Assembly: GCA_023362775.1 (NCBI GenBank)
Contig: JALMGJ010000002.1
Coordinates: forward strand, 59,235,914-59,299,913
DNA from: Charina bottae
Taxonomy: Eukaryota; Chordata; Lepidosauria; Squamata; Charinaidae
Direction: 5' to 3'
Length of the DNA stretch: 64,000 nucleotides
The position numbers and the translations under genes are program-made. Positions 55,621 to 64,000 of this stretch are shown here, piece by piece; within the stretch, counting starts at the first letter, position 1; each line of letters begins with the position of its first letter. The notes beneath the pieces are model-generated. The model did no database searches. It was not told the DNA's origin and worked only from the letters and a program-made list of their open reading frames with translations.

Positions 55621-56065
55621 AATCAGTTCAGTTCAGCAGATGATACTTTAAATGGTTTTGCTGATTGCTTGCCTTGTTTCAGCAGTTGTAATGTTGCCAA
55701 TTTTTTATCTTTTTCTCTAGACATTCTGTGTTATTGGAGCATAATTCAATTGGTTGAAATACAACAAATTAGCTCTCAATCATCCCAGGGTTCTCGATCA
55801 CAATGAAAAGTACATCAGAAAGCACAGAAAATATGCCATGGACTTTATTTCTATAGATATACTTTTGGCTCATGGTTTTTCCATAGAATAAGAATTTATC
55901 ATCATACTCTGTAATGTCACAAATAATTTTACTTTTGGGAAGCTTTTCCCATCTCGCAACTGTATGGCTGGAAAAGAGCTTCACTGTTTTAAATTCCTGC
56001 ATTAAGTTAGTGACAAGCTTAAAATCCTTATGCTGCAGAAGTTCAGTTTCATATTGCTAGATTGC
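55621..56065. other. No gene seen
   Basis: AT-rich spacer between the Penelope-like piece and a solo LTR. Confidence 0.5.
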
Positions 56066-56070
56066 TTAAT

Positions 56071-56320
56071 TGTCCTGACTTCGAGTGAAGGAAAACACGC
56101 TGAGACTTGGAGTTGAGGCTCTGGTGCTTTATTGTCCTACTCTACTAGACAGAATCCAGCTAAACTAAAATGAACTAGTAATGCTTAGAGAAAGGGCCCA
56201 AGAAATCAGGGCGGGGCCTTCTTTAGCCTCTTGGGAGGAAAGCAAAGTGATTCAGTACTACGCATGTGTTTCTCCCCCTGGAGGGAGCCCCCTCCTCCTT
56301 TGCCAGTTATCTCCCTGACA
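56071..56320 (-). mobile_element. Solo LTR with ttaat/ttagt TSD
   Basis: 250 bp. On the minus strand it starts TGTCAGGGAGATAACTGG and ends GAAGTCAGGACA, with polyadenylation signal 'caataaag' before the end. 5-bp flanks ttaat (56066-56070) and ttagt (56321-56325) differ at one base. Same orientation and overall plan as the LTR at 55056 but different sequence. Confidence 0.8.
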
Positions 56321-56439
56321 TTAGTTTTCATAATTTGTTCTCTGTAGTAATACTATCCTGTGTGTAAGAAATGACAAACTTGACTAGATAGAAGTGGATG
56401 TCCAATCTTATGTGTCTTCCCCTCCCCCTACTTCATCCC

Positions 56440-57220
56440 CATTCCTATGTCAGTCTAGCTACTCTAGATTTGATACCCTTGAAGAGTATCCGGAAGCTAC
56501 AATTGGTTCAAAATGTGGTCACGCAAGCAAGGGAACCGCCCAGAGTTCCCTTGTGGGGAGATGGAGCGGTATATAAATTGAAACATAAATAAATAAATAA
56601 ATAAATAAATTTTGGGTGCCCCAAGGATGGCACATGTAACACCTTTGCTGCGGGAGCTGCATTGGGTGCCGGTCTGCTTCCAGGTCCAATTCAAGGTGTT
56701 GGTTATTATCTTTAAAGCCCTACATGGCAGGGTCCAGGTTACCTGAGGGACCGTCTCATCCCCATTATATCAACCTGTCCCACCTGGTCAGGCAGAGAGG
56801 GCATGTTGCGGGTCCTGTCTCTGAAAGAATGTTGACTGGCGGGTCCCAGGAAGAGAGCCTTCTCTGCCGCTGCCCCCGCCCTATGGAATACTCTTCCCCC
56901 TAGAGGTGAGGTGAGCCCCCACTCTCCTGGCCTTCCGGAAAGGAGTGAAGACCTGGCTCTGCCATCTTGCATGGGGTGTGAGGAGGGGTAACCAACCCTG
57001 GGGGTGGTTATCCCCTGAAGACGTTCCCTGGAAATTAAATTAAGAACTTCTTACCATCCACCTCTTGGAATATATTATTTATTAAGAAGGTTTTTTTTGT
57101 TTTACTCTTTTATTTTACTAATATTTCTTGTTTTATTGTAAACCACCCCGAGTCACACTCTGAGTGAGATGGGCAGTGACTAAATTTGATATATAAATAC
57201 AGTGAATAAAATAAATAAAT
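56440..57220 (+). pseudogene. L2/CR1-group LINE 3' region with tail-only insertion
   Basis: The plus strand starts near LKSIRKLQLVQNVV. It is interrupted at about 56526-56612 by a short L2 tail, then resumes with LLRELHWVPVCFQVQFKVL, a 'GYLRDRL'-like segment and the C-terminal 'ESVDWRVPGRE'-type region. It ends in 'gtaaaccaccccgagtcaca', 'gatgggcagtgactaaattt' and AAAT repeats (57205-57220). Frames are broken. Confidence 0.85.
56526..56612 (+). mobile_element. Tail-only L2 insertion
   Basis: About 87 bp consisting only of the L2 3' terminal block 'gggaaccgcccagagttccc', 'ggggagatggagcggtatat' and AAAT repeats. It splits the body of the surrounding L2 between two adjacent coding blocks. This is an extreme 5' truncation. 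Confidence 0.75.
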
Positions 57221-58049
57221 AAAATGTGTTACTGTAGTCTGAAAAGGTGCTACCAGATTCCTCCTGAATTTGGCTACTATTGAATAACCCAGCTCTCTTG
57301 CTACTACATTTCCAATGTGTACTATACATTCTGTGTTCCGACATGGTGCTGCGTGGCAAAAACTTATGCTTGATCTGGTACTATGCTAATATTCAAATTA
57401 TTTTTGACAGAGAAATACTAAATAATCATGTACTAGCTTTGTTTCAAAATAAATAAAATAATCATTATTCTGTTAGAAATATTCTGATTGGAAAGGTCAC
57501 CATGCATAAAAATAAGTTAATTTACATCTGTATGAATAGTGAAATGGATTCTTCAATGTTAATGCTATTGAAATGAATGCCAAAGGATGAAATTAAATTG
57601 ACCCAAATGAACAGCAAGTAATAAAGAGCAAGATGGTCAAGCTAATTTTTGTATGTAAATATTTTCATTTATGCATGGAACCCTTTTAGGCACATCTTGT
57701 CCATAGCTCTGGAGGGATGGCCTAAATAGAGATATCTCCTTCATCAGAATAACATGTGGGAAAACAAGAAAATGTATTCAAATACTAGCTGCAATATCCT
57801 ACATAATGAAATCTGGTTTTTAGTGTTTTCAGCACTAGCTTCTTTAATTAAAGTAATTAAGACAAATGGCTGCAGAATTTTTCATTTCTGCTTTTTCATA
57901 TAAGTTGATGTTGAAAATCTCACCTGTATTCTTAAAGGAGAAAAACTTGTGGAGGTGAAAGGTCTTCCCCTGATTTTAGATAAAAAAAATAGATGCACAG
58001 TTATCAGTAATTAATTGCATCCTTATCTTTTCATAAGCTTAGGGTGGGA
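57221..58049. other. No gene seen
   Basis: AT-rich, low-copy-looking sequence. Confidence 0.5.
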
Positions 58050-58500
58050 AACATTTATTTAATATATTTAATAATTTATATCCCATTTTGATATACAAGA
58101 TTAAAAAGTGGTTTATGAGGTATAAAAACAGAAAAACAACACAGTTTATCCACATCAAATTTCAAAATAGAATTCAATCAAATTCTAATAAAAACTAAAA
58201 ATAAAATATTGAAATTAAAATTAAATAAAACTTCAAAAGATGCAGTCACAACTAGACATGCAACTATGAACCACCAAAAAAACCAAATGCTTAGGACTCA
58301 AATGCCTCGCAGAACAAAAGTATCTTCTCTAAAGTTAACAGTTTTGGGGCCATCAGGATTAGTGGGGACAAGGAGTATTGCAATGGGATAGACTTTCGCA
58401 AAAAGAGAGATCCAAAAATCCTTCCCAGGTGGAATGCGTACAACAGGCAGATTCCATTGGTGCTGGCAACTTAAATCAGCATGACAACTATCATCCACCC
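58050..58500 (-). mobile_element. Possible LINE 3' end, CR1/L2 group
   Basis: The plus strand opens with 'tttatttaatatatttaata' and 'atttatatcccattttgata', then an A-rich stretch and a section with 'gcaacttaaatcagcatgac'. The layout is like 23497 and 59262. A (CCAC)n microsatellite lies at 58495-58521. Confidence 0.45.
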
Positions 58501-58521
58501 ACCCACCCACCCACCCACCCA

Positions 58522-59261
58522 CAGAACAAAGCAGAACTCTCATTTTAAAATAGCGATAAAATGAAATAGAGAAATAGAGCCTTTGCATTTTTTTGCTCAG
58601 TTTTGTCTTATGTTCATAGATTTCTTTCCAGTGTACCTGCATTAATCTGATTATTTTAGTTATCTCATTATGAATAATAGTGAAGACTTATTAGAAATGT
58701 AATCCTATTCTTGATTTTATATAACAGAGGCTGTATCTATAATCTTCAAGAATCCTAATATAAGCAGAGAGAAGGGTGCATGTTGTTTGAAGTTATTTGC
58801 AAGTACCTCTCTAACCAGTCAACTGGAAAAATTGACAAAAAGCTTTATTTTTTTCCCTTCTCTCCTGCTATTATCCCCTTCCTTTGCTATACTGATTATA
58901 ATTAAAGCCCTGTTCTTTGAACAATCTTGGTTCAAATTTCCAGACTATAGAATTTTATAAAAGTTTTCATACCACATTCAAGTATCTTAATGTTTCACAC
59001 CCGACAAAACTCTTTGAAAAATTAAACTGCTTCTAGCACACATATTATCACAGTTGTCACAAACAGTTTTTTACAATGACTTTCAATCTGTTTAAATGAA
59101 GAGGTAAATCTAGGATGAGCTAATATGCATTATCAGTTGTTGTTTTTTGGTGAGGATGCAGTGTTTCCCACTGATACTAAAAAAAATGGAAATACGGTAG
59201 CACAAATATAACCAAAAATGCAATAAAGTTAATATACGAATAATAGTAAATCATTTGTTTG
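58522..59261. other. No gene seen
   Basis: AT-rich spacer with no recognisable feature. Confidence 0.5.
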
Positions 59262-59690
59262 TTTGTTTATTTATTTAAAAGATTTATATGGCCACCCATC
59301 TTAAGCAACTCTTGGTGGCTCACAACAACCAATACCAGTCTGTGTGGCTGCAGGTGTAATGCAAAGGCATTATATGAGATATAATATATTATATTATACA
59401 TATATTATATTATACATATATTATATGTATGAGAGGACCTTTGAGGTGAGGCTGTCCCCCAGGGTGGGGATCACTGCAGAGAAAGACTCTGAGCTCTCCC
59501 CCCTCCTAAATTCAAATTTGTGAGGAATAGTGAACAACCCCACTTGGATAAATAGGAGCTTTGTTTTTCTAGGGTTCAACTAATTCTTTGAATAACTAGG
59601 TTCTAAATATTTTGGCTTTAAAAGTAATAATCAGCATTTTCAGTTCAGTCCAGAAATGGACTGAAAGTCAGTGTAAATGAAATTGTAATT
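59262..59690 (-). mobile_element. LINE 3' end, CR1/L2 group
   Basis: The plus strand reads 'tttatttatttaaaagattt', 'atatggccacccatcttaag' and 'ttggtggctcacaacaacca', interrupted by a TATATTA-rich repeat (59370-59428). It then continues with 'ggggatcactgcagagaaag' and a body ending near 59690. Matches the order at 23497. Confidence 0.62.
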
Positions 59691-60609
59691 GAATCACCTG
59701 ATCTGCAAAATTTGATCTGATTAGAATACTTAAACTAAATGAAACTAAAGTGTTTTATAAGTCTTTACAAATACATGCCCAAGTAAAGCATAGTATACTA
59801 GAAAGTCCAAATGATTGTGTGTTTTTTCCAGAAGTGGGTACAGATGGTACCATCCTAACCTAAGCAGAAACATTCATAGCAACAGCTGCTTCCTAGCCAT
59901 CTAGTAAATAATAGATACACTTTAAATCTTAAGGATTTTTTTAATGGCTTGTTAATAGTGACCTCATCACGTTGGTCAGGATGAATTTCATAATAGCAGT
60001 CTGCCTAGTGTGCAGTACGTCATTGTTTTCAACACTGTGCAGAAGACCCAGAAACTCCTTATGACTCTTTTTCCTGAGTACAAATGACTCTTCCAGTTCA
60101 GAGAAATGGCAACAAGGATTAAATGAGTAATTGCCAATGCATTGTCCTGTAATATGTACAGCATGATGTTAAATGACGGAGACTGCATGCTGTTATGGAT
60201 CCTGCTACACAATAGGACCACAGTAAGTCTTTAAGTTATCAAAGAGTGAATTGGCAGCTGAAACATTGGTATGAAAGAATGAAGAAGTACTACTACTAGA
60301 CTCACTGCAGCTCACAACAAAACATACAAGATAATAAATAAAACATCCATGGTACAAAATACATAATATATAAAAATAACAATGAAAATAGCAATAAAAT
60401 AACAATAAATAAAAATTAATCATAAAAAGAAGAATCATCCAGAGGTGAAAAATCATTCCATAAAGGCCCAACTAATGGCTATCTATGCCTGAGTAGTTAT
60501 TTTAAAGGATGAAACAAATTTACTTTTACATTAGATTTCTACATTAATTCTGCACTAACAAATGTTAAATGCCTAATCTAAGAGAATTGGATATTGTAGA
60601 TAAATGTAT
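59691..60609. other. No gene seen
   Basis: AT-rich. The 60300-60480 portion is A-rich and may be a LINE tail in minus orientation, but I cannot define it. Confidence 0.45.
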
Positions 60610-60974
60610 ATATTTTAAATTAAAAGAATTCCATCTAGCGGGGTCCAGGAGGCGTGCCTTCTCTGCGATAGCACCCGCCCTGTGGAATAACTTGCCCCCT
60701 GAGGTGAGACGGGCACCCTCGCTCCTGGCCTTCAGGAAGTCTTTAAAGACCTGGTTCTGCCGCCTTGCCTGGAATGAAGGAAATAATAGTTCCTCCTGGG
60801 GGTGGTTAGCTTAGTTATATCCTCCTTTTAAGAACACACCATCTTTTGGATTTTTTTAATTTATTTTTTATAGTAGTTTTTAGATGTATAGGTTTTTAAC
60901 TTTTTATATTATGGTTGTAAACCGCCCAGAGTCTACCATGGTGGAGATGGGCGGGGATAAATCCAAATAATTAA

Positions 60975-61005
<31 letters not shown>

Positions 61006-61010
61006 AAAAA
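60610..61010 (+). pseudogene. L2/CR1-group LINE 3' end
   Basis: The plus strand encodes EFHLAGSRRRAFSAIAPALW, then NLPPEVRRAPSLLAFRKSLK and TWFCRLAWNEG. A stop, UTR, 'gtaaaccgcccagagtctac', 'gtggagatgggcggggataa' and AAAT repeats (60970-61005) follow. Only the last roughly 400 bp of the LINE is present, but it is well preserved. Confidence 0.9.
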
Positions 61011-61388
61011 ATTTGTGCTCGTCTGAATAGTGTTCTTACACAGCTCCTCTTGTGGGCAGTTGGGTTATTGCTTTGGTAGTGGAGCACTTGGTTAGTGTGG
61101 GTAGATTTCCGGTAGACTTGTGTTTCTAGAATGCCATAATTTCCTCTACTGATGAGGATGTCCAAGAAGGGTAGTGTGTTGTTTTCTTCTTCCCTTGTGA
61201 ATTTTATTCCTTTGAAGATGTGGTTGATGGTTTCATGTGTTTCTTCCAGTTGATCCTTTTTTATTATGATGAAGGTGTCATCTACATCCCGGATCCATAC
61301 TTTGGGTTGTATGCATGGGAGTGCTATCCTTTCCAGACTTTGCATTACAATCTCTGCTATGAGTCCTGAAAGTGGTATCCCATAGGTG
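61011..61388 (-). pseudogene. Penelope-like element RT fragment
   Basis: On the minus strand from about 61388: YGIPLSGLIAEIVMQSLE (Penelope RTs have GTPMGSPLSG...), IQPKVWIRDVDDTFIII (RT active site, usually RYVDDTF), then FTREEENNTLPFLDILI and VYRKSTHTNQVLHYQSNNP (PLE-type FLD and YRK.T.T..YL...S.HP blocks), ending AHKRSCVRTLFRRA at the L2 tail. N-terminal RT and the GIY-YIG endonuclease are missing. The Y-to-D change near the active site and the truncation make it dead. Confidence 0.92.
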
Positions 61389-61559
61389 TTCCTTTATCTC
61401 TCCATCCCACATCCCATCCCATCCCTTATCTATAAGCAAATCCATAAAACATCAACTTTTCAATCCTGGTATCAGCAAAAAGTCCATAAAGGGTTGCCAG
61501 AACATTGCAAAAAAAAAAGAGTCTTTTTTAATTTTAATCAAATAAAGCAACTTTATATT
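61389..61559. other. No gene seen
   Basis: Short unassigned stretch, including a (CATCC) repeat near 61404-61423. Confidence 0.5.
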
Positions 61560-61830
61560 CCTTCCTTTTATTTCTAACTGTCTTAATCTTTAATTCAAAT
61601 ATTGTTGTAGGATTTGATTTCTCTTCAATTCTTCTTTATCCCATCGCACAGACTTCTTCAAGGGCTTAACAAACGCCTTTGGTAGATCCAATAAGAAAAC
61701 ATTTTCCAGGTCATTCTCTAGGTTTATCATTCGTATATCCCTTTTAATTTTTTAAACTTCAGCCAGTTTATTTTGTATATCCAGTAATTCCCCCACAGAT
61801 GCCCCTGATGGGGAAGTTGTTAAGGCTGTA
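61560..61830 (-). pseudogene. Unidentified retroelement ORF fragment (second copy)
   Basis: The minus strand reads LENDLENVFLLDLPKAF, then SVRWDKEELKRNQILQQYLN, with lysine/arginine-rich sequence after it. It parallels 17360-17710 at both protein and DNA level. The charged, helix-prone character is compatible with a LINE ORF1 coiled coil, but the family is not recognised. Confidence 0.45.
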
Positions 61831-62871
61831 TTAATGTATACTTTCCAGAATAATGTTTCCTGGAAAGAAACATCTATCTTGTCAAATTAGATAGTTATTG
61901 TCAAGAATACTACACAGACATGTCTTGTAGTGACCAGGAGTTGATTGTACCTTGCAGGGGTCTTTGCCTCTTACATGATATAATCATAATATAATTAAAA
62001 ACAATCTTTCAGTTAGCTATTAAAATTTAATCCACCAATTAAAGTTGGATTTAGAGTCAATTAGTCAACTAATTAAGCTTTATAGCCTTAAAATGTACTT
62101 TATATACAGGATTGGATCCAAAAGACTATGAGCATATTCAGATTGAAATTGCATTGTTCTGTACAGACTTGCAAAAGTAATATTTTCATCTCTTCCTTCT
62201 TTTAGATGTCACTCCATTTCTTGTAAAAGTGGATGACTATTGTTGAATTGGTTTCACTTTTCTCAGATTTCATCTGTTGCTAACATAAAGTTTAAAGTAG
62301 CATCTCTTGACTTGAAGACACTTCTTCAGGCAGGAACACAATTCTGGATATGTTCCAAGGAATACGGTTTTTTTAAATATAGTTCTAGGTGTATTAAAAC
62401 ATCAGCAGCAAAGTTGGGAATTAGAAAAATAAATAATGAATACATAATGTGCTTACTAAGCTTTAATATAATCAATATCTAATGCTAATTATTGCAAACT
62501 CTTATTATATTAATTTAATCAGATATGTTTTCTTGGCACGTTGGCAGCTGAAACATTGATTAATTAATTTGAGTTCCTAGAGTGAACAAAGCTTCCAACA
62601 GAGGAAGTTTAAACTGTTCAGTGGCACTGTGAGTCATAAAACAGTGTCGTAAAAAAATTAAGTGGTCTCTTGCTTAAGATCTTTACACAACTATTTTTTA
62701 TCAGTTACAACAGTTTGATAAAAATGTATCATTGTCAAATTAGAAATAATATAATCATTATATGTATCATTTGAAAAACTACAATTGGACATTCAGAGAA
62801 CTATTCATTTTATAGCTTTAATAGTACTTTTCAGTGGGTAATTTTAATAACTTTCCAAATATTATCTAGAT
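61831..62871. other. No gene seen
   Basis: AT-rich. The part up to about 61950 may belong to the preceding retroelement. Confidence 0.45.
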
Positions 62872-63130
62872 CAGAGCTTTCCAAACTTTTCATGTTGGTG
62901 ACACACTTTTTAGATATGCATCATTTCATGACACACTCTTACAGCAGGGCACAAGGCAGGCACTAGGACCTGCGCGGAATCACAGCAGGTTTGGAGGCAG
63001 CAAGGCACAAGGCAGGCACTAGGACCTACGTGGAATCCTGGCAGGGCTTGGAGGCGGCAGCAGCCGCGACACACCCAGACACTGCAGCCGACACACTAAC
63101 GTGTCGCGACACAGAGTTTGGAAAGCTCTG
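62872..63130. mobile_element. Non-autonomous hAT MITE, GGACCTG subtype
   Basis: 259 bp with ends CAGAGCTTTCCAAACTTT and, inverted, CAGAGCTTTCCAAACTC. A perfect 8-bp duplication atctagat lies at 62864-62871 and 63131-63138. The interior is nearly the same as 39478 and 20280. Confidence 0.93.
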
Positions 63131-63138
63131 ATCTAGAT

Positions 63139-64000
63139 TGATCTAAGATCCAACCAAGTCTAGCTACTAAATTTTGTGGCAGATATTTATAATATTGACA
63201 TTTCTCTGAAATAATAAATTCACACAGCTTGTTATTATGAGGCAACTGATGTTTTTAGCAACAGATTCTCACTCATTTTCATTATTTGTTATTTATTAGA
63301 AAACAAGTGTTAAAATGTTCTTCTGATTTATCATCACATATTTTTATATATGGTTTAAAGGGCATTTCAAGGATGCAAAAGATTTTGAACCTACATCACA
63401 AGTTAGCTCTATTTTTAAATGGAAGTGAAGCTTCATGGTCTTGATACATTCCACATTCCAGAATTCTTTAAATGACATTCTACATATGTGCTGGGTAGAT
63501 ATTCCATCTTTTTTTGTTCAATATACTCATCAGTTTTCAAGATTAAAATGCTTGAAATAATGTACCAGCATAGCATTTAATGTAAGATTGTTTCAGTACT
63601 GTATGTTCAAACCCTGAGAATATATAAGCTCATGCTTCGGTCAATGTTTGTAATCTTCATATTTAACATATCTGAACAGTGGGACCCAGTAGAATTACTT
63701 TCCCATTTTCAACAGATCAGATTTTTAGATTCTTCAGGGGTGATCCCCTTATTCAGGTAAGATCTATAGCACATTGCCAAAAATACCCAGCAGTAGTAGT
63801 TAGCTTCTGGACAGTGTTGTCCTTTTGGTATAGTAGATAATCGTTGTTTTATTTTATTTTACTTTTCTACCAATAATTTCCAGGTTATTCAGTATTTACA
63901 GAACAATAGTGATCTTGCTTATTTGCTCTATTCTGTCACACAGAGATCCAATATGTTGTTATAAATTGGCTTTAAACTTCCTGAAGTGAGCTTTCAATGA
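63139..64000. other. No gene seen
   Basis: AT-rich sequence to the window end without recognisable gene or transposon terminus. Confidence 0.5.

Overview
This window is vertebrate chromosomal DNA with eukaryotic repeat architecture. It shows no bacterial or viral gene organisation and no recognisable multi-exon host gene. The repeat mix points to a squamate reptile: Sauria-type SINEs with a BovB-like 3' tail ending in ACCTTT, BovB (RTE) LINE pieces, abundant L2/CR1-group LINE fragments, Penelope-like elements, hAT and Tigger-like MITEs, and a Ty1/copia retrotransposon. I cannot name the species. The background is AT-rich and looks like a long intron or a gene-poor intergenic region. The only trace of host splicing is one 41-nt candidate exon at 27640-27680 whose 3' end is followed by GTAAGTA.

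Layout. 1-8.5 kb: a Tigger-like MITE holding L2 debris, a Sauria SINE inserted in a second tRNA-like SINE (called SINE2 here), an L2 3' end, a BovB RT remnant, a hAT MITE inserted in another SINE2, and a minus-strand L2. 10-15 kb: a second Tigger-like MITE with GC-rich cargo, a BovB tail, the best preserved L2 3' half (with YADD), a near-full-length Sauria SINE, a foldback hAT MITE, and a Penelope terminal inverted repeat. 15-21 kb: two inverted LTR-element ends about 4 kb apart, one interrupted by a hAT MITE. 21-33 kb: SINEs, four Tigger-like MITEs, a palindromic hAT MITE, a mariner-like MITE and the candidate exon. 33-35.5 kb: a long, decayed L2 with endonuclease and RT regions. 39-46 kb: another hAT MITE, a decayed RT-bearing LINE, a large GA/ATATAC microsatellite, and an L2 holding a 5'-truncated SINE.

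47.4-54.1 kb is the most unusual part. A 1.9-kb GC-rich non-autonomous hAT element made of nested palindromes sits inside a SINE2 head. Next to it, a Ty1/copia element (5' LTR, half-tRNA-type primer site, intact gag-protease-integrase-partial RT frame) sits inside an L2 3' region. The copia copy stops before the RT active site, has no 3' LTR, and is flanked by a perfect 33-bp direct repeat of the target instead of the usual short duplication. 55-64 kb: two solo LTRs with 5-bp target duplications, L2 fragments (one holding a tail-only L2 insertion), a Penelope RT remnant, an unidentified retroelement ORF fragment also present at 17.5 kb, and a further hAT MITE.

The elements do not form a pathway. 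They record successive insertions, and the nesting gives relative ages: SINE2 and L2 are the oldest targets; hAT MITEs, Sauria SINEs and the copia element came later. Family names rest on recognised motifs, termini and target-site duplications, not on database searches.
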